Positions 5,948 through 10,552 of a stretch of 10,552 bases of DNA are shown here, one piece after another. The stretch is from Anaerolineae bacterium (GTDB lineage: Bacteria; Chloroflexota; Anaerolineae; 4572-78; J111). The notes beneath the pieces were generated by a model. It was not told the origin of the DNA, ran no database searches, and worked only from the letters and a program-made list of their open reading frames with translations. The stretch is taken from the NCBI GenBank assembly GCA_020433835.1, contig JAGRBY010000216.1, positions 1 to 10,552 of the forward strand. The letters are read 5' to 3'. The first letter of the stretch is position 1; every line of letters starts with the position of its first letter. The translations under genes and the position numbers were made by a program.

Positions 5948-7156
5948 CTATTTGTTTTTAGTGGCAAGCGGGAACTGCATAATAAATTTTGTATAACTTC
6001 CAACCTGGCTCTCGCACCGAATTGTTCCCCCTAATTTTTGCGTGACCAAATTATACGTTATGTAGAGCCCCAGCCCTGTTCCTCCATTATTACGCGCTGT
6101 GGTAAAAAACGGCTCGAATATCTTTTCCAATATTCTCGGCGGCATGCCGCAGCCATCATCGCTATATTCCAACTGTACATGGTGGGCTTTACCATAAACG
6201 CAAAAATTTAAACAACCCTGTTCGCCGTTTGGATAGCCATGTTTCAGGGAATTCATCACCAGATTGGTTACCATTTGAGAGAAGGCACCGGGGTAGCTAT
6301 TTAATTTGAGTTGCTCGTCACCTTCAATTTCTATATGATGTCCGGTTCGCTTAAGTTGCGGTTGTAAGCTACGTATCACTTCCTTTAGGTATTGTACCAC
6401 ACCAAACTCACGTTGTTCTAAGTTTGTTTGATCGACTGCTACTTGTTTAAAGCTTTGCACCAGTTCAGACGCACGATGCAAGTTATTGAGAATTAAGTCA
6501 CTACTATCGCGAGCCACGTTAACATATTCCTCTAAAACCGAGCGTTTAAGTTGACCAGTTTCAATTGCTTTGAAAAATAAAACGGACTCGTCGGCCAAGG
6601 TTGAAGCAGCCGTCACACTGATGCCAATAGGTGTGTTGATTTCGTGCGCAATGCCGGCCACCAGGCTACCGAGTGCGGCCATTTTTTCCGACTCGACAAG
6701 TTGCTGCTGCGCGGCTTTCAAGTTTTCAAAGGCTTCTGACAGATTTTTATTTGACTGTTGAAGTTCATAGGTTAGCTGCTTTAGACGTAGGTGGGTATTA
6801 ATACGAGCGAGCACCTCGGCTTGCTGAATGGGCTTCGTAATATAATCAACAGCTCCGGTTTCAAAACCTTTTACTTTGTAGTCAACATCAACAAGAGCTG
6901 TCATAAAGATAACCGGTATGTCTTTCGTCCGCTCATCCTGTTGTAAAAGTCGGCAAGTTTCAAAGCCATCGATGCCTGGCATCATGACATCCAGTAAAAT
7001 GATGTCAGGTTGTCCTTTTTGGGCAATAGTTAATCCGCTCTCCCCATCCTGGGCAACCATAAGCTCAAAACCATCTACCTCCAAATACTCAGCAATAACC
7101 CGAAGGTTGGTCGGTTGATCATCAATAATCAGAACCGTCTGTTCTTTTTGTTTCAT
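5948..7156 (-). CDS. Receiver-histidine kinase protein (REC-HisKA-HATPase_c)
   Basis: A soluble two-component protein of 402 residues with no membrane segment. An N-terminal receiver (about 5-122) has the acidic pair Asp12/Asp13, phospho-acceptor Asp56 in LLDVMMPG, Thr86 and Lys108 (TKP). A coiled coil (about 124-158) joins it to a kinase core: H-box GIAHEINTP with His171, N-box around Asn302 (TNLVMNSLKHG), G1 DDGCGM (333-338), F-box FEPFFTT (347-353) and G2 GGTGLGLYI (358-366). All key residues for phosphotransfer and ATP binding are present. There is no DNA-binding or enzymatic output domain, so phosphorylation of Asp56 most likely gates the attached kinase. It begins 2 bases after the stop of the sensor kinase gene, with its ribosome binding site inside that gene's last codons, so the two are translationally coupled and very likely partners. 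Confidence 0.95.
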   Translation of the reverse strand: MKQKEQTVLIIDDQPTNLRVIAEYLEVDGFELMVAQDGESGLTIAQKGQPDIILLDVMMPGIDGFETCRLLQQDERTKDIPVIFMTALVDVDYKVKGFETGAVDYITKPIQQAEVLARINTHLRLKQLTYELQQSNKNLSEAFENLKAAQQQLVESEKMAALGSLVAGIAHEINTPIGISVTAASTLADESVLFFKAIETGQLKRSVLEEYVNVARDSSDLILNNLHRASELVQSFKQVAVDQTNLEQREFGVVQYLKEVIRSLQPQLKRTGHHIEIEGDEQLKLNSYPGAFSQMVTNLVMNSLKHGYPNGEQGCLNFCVYGKAHHVQLEYSDDGCGMPPRILEKIFEPFFTTARNNGGTGLGLYITYNLVTQKLGGTIRCESQVGSYTKFIMQFPLATKNK

Positions 7157-7158
7157 GG

Positions 7159-10100
7159 TTACTCCTGAGTAAGATAGTGTTCTAGTAAACTCACCAAATC
7201 CTGCTGACGAAATTCGGCTGCTAACCTTCTTACTGTATCGGCAAAGGGACTATACTGTTCACCCAAACTTTCAATATTATCTGCATACTGTCGAATTCGA
7301 GGTAATCGGCCCATTTCAGCCCATCGAAGCAATTGCTCTAATTCTGCCGATGGAGGTAGTACAAGCATCTTAGGCTTGATATCGTTGACCAATTTTGATA
7401 TAGGTTGTCGCTTACCCCAATAACCGCTAAGTTCTTGGGGAGGAGCACAAGTTTCCTGGGTAGAATACTCAAATGTTGGCAGCCTTACTTGAAACCAAAA
7501 ACGGCTTCCCTGCCCTGGTTCGCTCTCCAATTGTAAATCGCTATCCATTAATCCCAGTAACTGCTGGGTGATCGATAACCCCAAACCGGTTCCCTCGCGG
7601 CGAAAAATATGTTCACCTACCTGCTCGAAAGGTAGCAGAACTTTTTGTGAATCTTTAGCTTGTATACCTATACCCGTATCCTCAACTTCAAAAAGAATAA
7701 CTTGGCTCTGTTTGTCTGTTTCTACGTGACCATCATCGACAGATGAAACGCGTAGGGTGACCTGCCCCTCAGTTGTAAACTTAATCGCATTTCCGAGAAG
7801 GTTAATCAATACTTGTCGCAATCGAGTCTCATCGGCTAAAACACCAAACGAGAGTGAGTCATCAACTTCAAGAATAAAGTTCAACCCTTTCTCTGTAGCC
7901 CATAGCTTGATGATGCTAACAACTCCCTGTAAGAATTTATTCAAATCGAGCTCCGTTATGTTGAGCTCCATCTTTTGGGCTTCGATTTTGGCAAGGTCCA
8001 GAATATCATTGATGAGCATCAACAAATGTTCCCCACTTTGCTGAATGACCTCTAATCCGGCCAATGTTTGGTGATCAAGGTTTGATTTACGTTTAATGGC
8101 CTGAACATACCCTAAAATGCCATTGAGTGGAGTACGAAGTTCATGGCTCATCTTCGACAAAAATTCACTTTTGGCTCGGTTAGCGGAGTCTGCTTCTTCC
8201 TTAGCACGGCGTAACATCTCTTCTGTTTCTTTACGTTCGGTAATATCTCGGATTGCACCTGTTAATATCATCTCCCCATTTTGCAAGCGAGCAGCCGCTT
8301 TTTTGGTTGAAATAACGTGTGTAATGCCATCTGCATTGGTGTGCATCTCTTCATTTTCTAAGGGATAGTTACTGGCAAACGCTTCTTCATCAGCTTGCCA
8401 AAATATATCGGCCTGTTCTTTGGGAACAAAATCATAATCACTTGAGCCACGTAATTCAGAAGCTGTTCGCCCCATAAATTGACAGAAAGCATCATTAAAC
8501 TCAATAAACAGATGATTTTCATCTTTGACAAAAAGCGGATCAGGGACAGCATTAATCACCGAATTAAAAAATTCTGCTGCATTGCGTAATTCTTCCTCCA
8601 AGCGTTTGCGTTCTGTACTATCCCAAACAAGACCTTGATAATGGGTAATCTGGCCAGTGCCATCGCGAACAATGGTTGTTCGATCTTCTACCCAACGAAC
8701 TTGCCCATCTTTTGCGACAAGCCGATACTGTTGGCTGTAGCTATCAACGCCATTGGCTGAATAGGTGTGCACCTCTTGAGCAACGCGTGCCACATCATCA
8801 GGATGAATCATATTATTATAAGACATACGACCCGACAGAAATTCTTCAGACGTATAGCCAAATTGGGAGACATTATCAGTTACCAAGTCAACCGGCCAAT
8901 CATCTTGTGCTAACCATCGAAAAAGCATAACCGGACTATTTTCAACAATAGAATTGGCTTGTTTTAGCAGTTCTTCATCCTTTTTCCGATCCGTTATATC
9001 GTGAAATCCAGTTACCAACGCTTGTTCACCAAAAAAACGAACAGCTGACATAGAAATATTGGCCCAAAATGGTGATCCATCAAAACGTTTGAATCGGATC
9101 TCCATATTTTTAATGACTCCGTCATTCTGTATAGCTCTAAATACCTTTTGACGCTCGTTAGGAGTGTAGTAAAAATTCGGCGCTATATGACCAATCAAGG
9201 TTTCAACCGGCACGCCAAACAGCTCAGCCAAAGCATTATTTACATATAATCCCAAACCATCTTCCATTCGGGTGATAGCGATGGGGGTTAGTAAGTTACC
9301 GATAGTTGTTCTAAACTGTTCCTCACTTGTACGCATTCTTTCTTCTGCCAATTTACGGTCGGTTATATCCAACACTGCTCCAACAATTTCAAACGGCTGC
9401 CCTGCCTCTGAACGAACCAGTCGCCCTCGACTAAATATATAGCGTATTTCTCCATTCGGTCGGATTACTCGGTGTTCTACTTCATATAAGCCATCCTCCG
9501 AGGCATAGGCATTTTCAACGATTTGAACCAACGCATTCAAATCGTCTGGGTGGATGTATTTGTTAATTAAATCCATATTAATTTGAGTTTGCAGAGAGAT
9601 ACCCAATATCTCATAGACTTGATCGCTCCAAAAAACAGCATCGGTGACAATATCCCATCGCCACCATCCCAAACGAGCCAGTTGTTGGGCTTCGCGCAAA
9701 CGCGTTTCACTTTCCCGCAGCGATGCCTCTACAACTTGCCGCTTAGCAATGTCTTGCTGGAGTTGCTGATTGACCTGATCCAATTCGGTTGTTCGCTCGA
9801 TGACCCGTTGCTCGAGCGTATTGATTGTCTCACGGAGGCGATCGGTCATGGTGTTAAAGGCCTGGGCTAATTGACCAACCTCATCAAGAGAGTCAACGTG
9901 GGCTTTTTGCGTTAAATCGCCGGCACTCATTGCGCGGGCCGTTTTCGCCAAACTTTGTAGGGGATGGACAATTTTATTTGCCCCAACAAAAGACAATCCC
10001 GCCGCACTCAATAGCACCCCGACAAGGGTTATAGCAACAATGACCCCCTCTCTAATTGCTAAAGCGAAGGCTTGCCATACATCGGTTTCACTCACTACAG

Positions 10101-10552
10101 TAAAAATACGATCACCTAAAACAATGGGTGACGAAACCAAAACAGCCTGATTTCCATTAAGGCCGGTGGCGATGCCAGGTTGAGAGGGTACAGCAAAATA
10201 CCTGTCGGGCAGCCACGTGACGAGTTCGTTTTGCACAATAACTTGCCCTGTTTCATCTAAAATATAGTTTTTTTCACCAGGATTTATCTGAACCGCTGCT
10301 ATAATATCCAAAATTTTTTTAACTTGAACGGAGGCAATCAACACACCATCCACTTTGTGCTGCTCAACCCCAAAAAAAGGCATAGCGATTGTCATCACCG
10401 GTTCTTGGGTTAGTTCATCAATATGGATTGGCCCATAATAAACTTTACTTTTCGTTTTGGGAATAGTAAATTCCTCAAGTTGCGTATAATTCACAGATTT
10501 TCCTTCCCGCTCTATACTGTGAAATGAAAAACGCGATTGCTCGTTTCCGTTT
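7159..10552 (-). CDS. Multi-PAS membrane sensor histidine kinase (5'-partial)
   Basis: A large sensor kinase reading leftward; its frame stays open to the right edge, so the N-terminus is outside the window. The GTG at 10492-10494 is an internal codon, not the start: the 19 codons before it contain no stop and the protein would otherwise begin inside a dCache domain. Counting from that GTG, the domains are the rest of an extracytoplasmic dCache (1-145), a membrane helix (about 149-171), HAMP (about 172-226), a coiled coil, four PAS domains (about 275-380, 390-503, 510-628, 636-755), HisKA with His784 in KMSHELRTPLNG, and HATPase_c with Asn902, G1 DTGIGI (939-944) and G2 GTGLGLSI (968-975). 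After the kinase come a linker (LSGYWGKRQPI, 1022-1032) and a helical tail (about 1047-1109). In other kinases I know, these two flank a receiver; here the receiver is missing. The outer Cache domain senses a small ligand, not identifiable here. Confidence 0.95.
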   Translation of the reverse strand, partial: NGNEQSRFSFHSIEREGKSVNYTQLEEFTIPKTKSKVYYGPIHIDELTQEPVMTIAMPFFGVEQHKVDGVLIASVQVKKILDIIAAVQINPGEKNYILDETGQVIVQNELVTWLPDRYFAVPSQPGIATGLNGNQAVLVSSPIVLGDRIFTVVSETDVWQAFALAIREGVIVAITLVGVLLSAAGLSFVGANKIVHPLQSLAKTARAMSAGDLTQKAHVDSLDEVGQLAQAFNTMTDRLRETINTLEQRVIERTTELDQVNQQLQQDIAKRQVVEASLRESETRLREAQQLARLGWWRWDIVTDAVFWSDQVYEILGISLQTQINMDLINKYIHPDDLNALVQIVENAYASEDGLYEVEHRVIRPNGEIRYIFSRGRLVRSEAGQPFEIVGAVLDITDRKLAEERMRTSEEQFRTTIGNLLTPIAITRMEDGLGLYVNNALAELFGVPVETLIGHIAPNFYYTPNERQKVFRAIQNDGVIKNMEIRFKRFDGSPFWANISMSAVRFFGEQALVTGFHDITDRKKDEELLKQANSIVENSPVMLFRWLAQDDWPVDLVTDNVSQFGYTSEEFLSGRMSYNNMIHPDDVARVAQEVHTYSANGVDSYSQQYRLVAKDGQVRWVEDRTTIVRDGTGQITHYQGLVWDSTERKRLEEELRNAAEFFNSVINAVPDPLFVKDENHLFIEFNDAFCQFMGRTASELRGSSDYDFVPKEQADIFWQADEEAFASNYPLENEEMHTNADGITHVISTKKAAARLQNGEMILTGAIRDITERKETEEMLRRAKEEADSANRAKSEFLSKMSHELRTPLNGILGYVQAIKRKSNLDHQTLAGLEVIQQSGEHLLMLINDILDLAKIEAQKMELNITELDLNKFLQGVVSIIKLWATEKGLNFILEVDDSLSFGVLADETRLRQVLINLLGNAIKFTTEGQVTLRVSSVDDGHVETDKQSQVILFEVEDTGIGIQAKDSQKVLLPFEQVGEHIFRREGTGLGLSITQQLLGLMDSDLQLESEPGQGSRFWFQVRLPTFEYSTQETCAPPQELSGYWGKRQPISKLVNDIKPKMLVLPPSAELEQLLRWAEMGRLPRIRQYADNIESLGEQYSPFADTVRRLAAEFRQQDLVSLLEHYLTQE
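7162..7166 (-). promoter_or_regulatory. Ribosome binding site inside the upstream kinase gene
   Basis: On the minus strand the sensor kinase ends ACT CAG GAG TAA, then CC, then the ATG of the receiver-kinase gene. The AGGAG is formed by the last sense codons of the sensor, so ribosomes ending there can restart directly. This supports equal production of both proteins. Confidence 0.75.

Noticed and set aside
8676..8930. 84-codon open frame on the plus strand inside the sensor kinase
   Set aside because: It is antisense to two PAS domains, which show clear protein-level conservation; the antisense frame has no ribosome binding site or known domain.

Overview
The window looks like ordinary chromosomal DNA from a free-living bacterium with a large signalling repertoire. 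Many features recall Chloroflexota or cyanobacteria-like lineages: very large multi-PAS kinases, a kinase tail typical of those hybrid kinases, and a TypA with a non-standard G5 motif. That placement is a guess from protein style and not a demonstrated assignment. No transposase, integrase, tRNA, rRNA, CRISPR array or phage gene was seen.

Left part (1-3212, all + strand). A consensus sigma-70-type promoter (84-111) precedes an SDR oxidoreductase (209-955), a pyridoxamine-5'-phosphate-oxidase-family split-barrel protein (best start 1060, to 1500), an ArsN2-like GNAT acetyltransferase (1594-2046) and, 5 bases later, an MFS exporter (2052-3212). The genes read like a detoxification or small-molecule modification and export group. 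The acetyltransferase and MFS pair is the tightest unit; the SDR and split-barrel genes are separated by gaps of about 90-105 bases and may or may not share the transcript.

Middle (3213-5935, + strand). A 308-base intergenic region holds a good promoter (3239-3266), a strongly structured stretch with two hairpins, and an intrinsic terminator (3422-3447), all ahead of bipA/typA (3521-5374). This arrangement suggests a leader RNA with an attenuator, or a separate small RNA of about 175 bases. bipA is followed after 18 bases by a RimJ/RimL-type GNAT acetyltransferase (5393-5935), so the two are probably co-transcribed.

Right part (5948 to the right edge, - strand). Two signalling genes read leftward and converge on the RimJ-like gene with a 12-base gap. 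First comes a very large membrane sensor kinase (dCache, TM, HAMP, four PAS, HisKA, HATPase_c). Its reading frame is open to the window edge, so its N-terminus lies outside. Two bases after its stop begins a receiver-histidine kinase protein (REC, coiled coil, HisKA, HATPase_c). The sensor keeps the linker and helical tail that normally flank a C-terminal receiver but has no receiver there, while the neighbour starts with one. The pair therefore looks like a split phosphorelay whose output protein is not in the window.

The items most worth a second look are the structured RNA upstream of bipA and the split two-kinase relay with its apparent receiver-loss scar.
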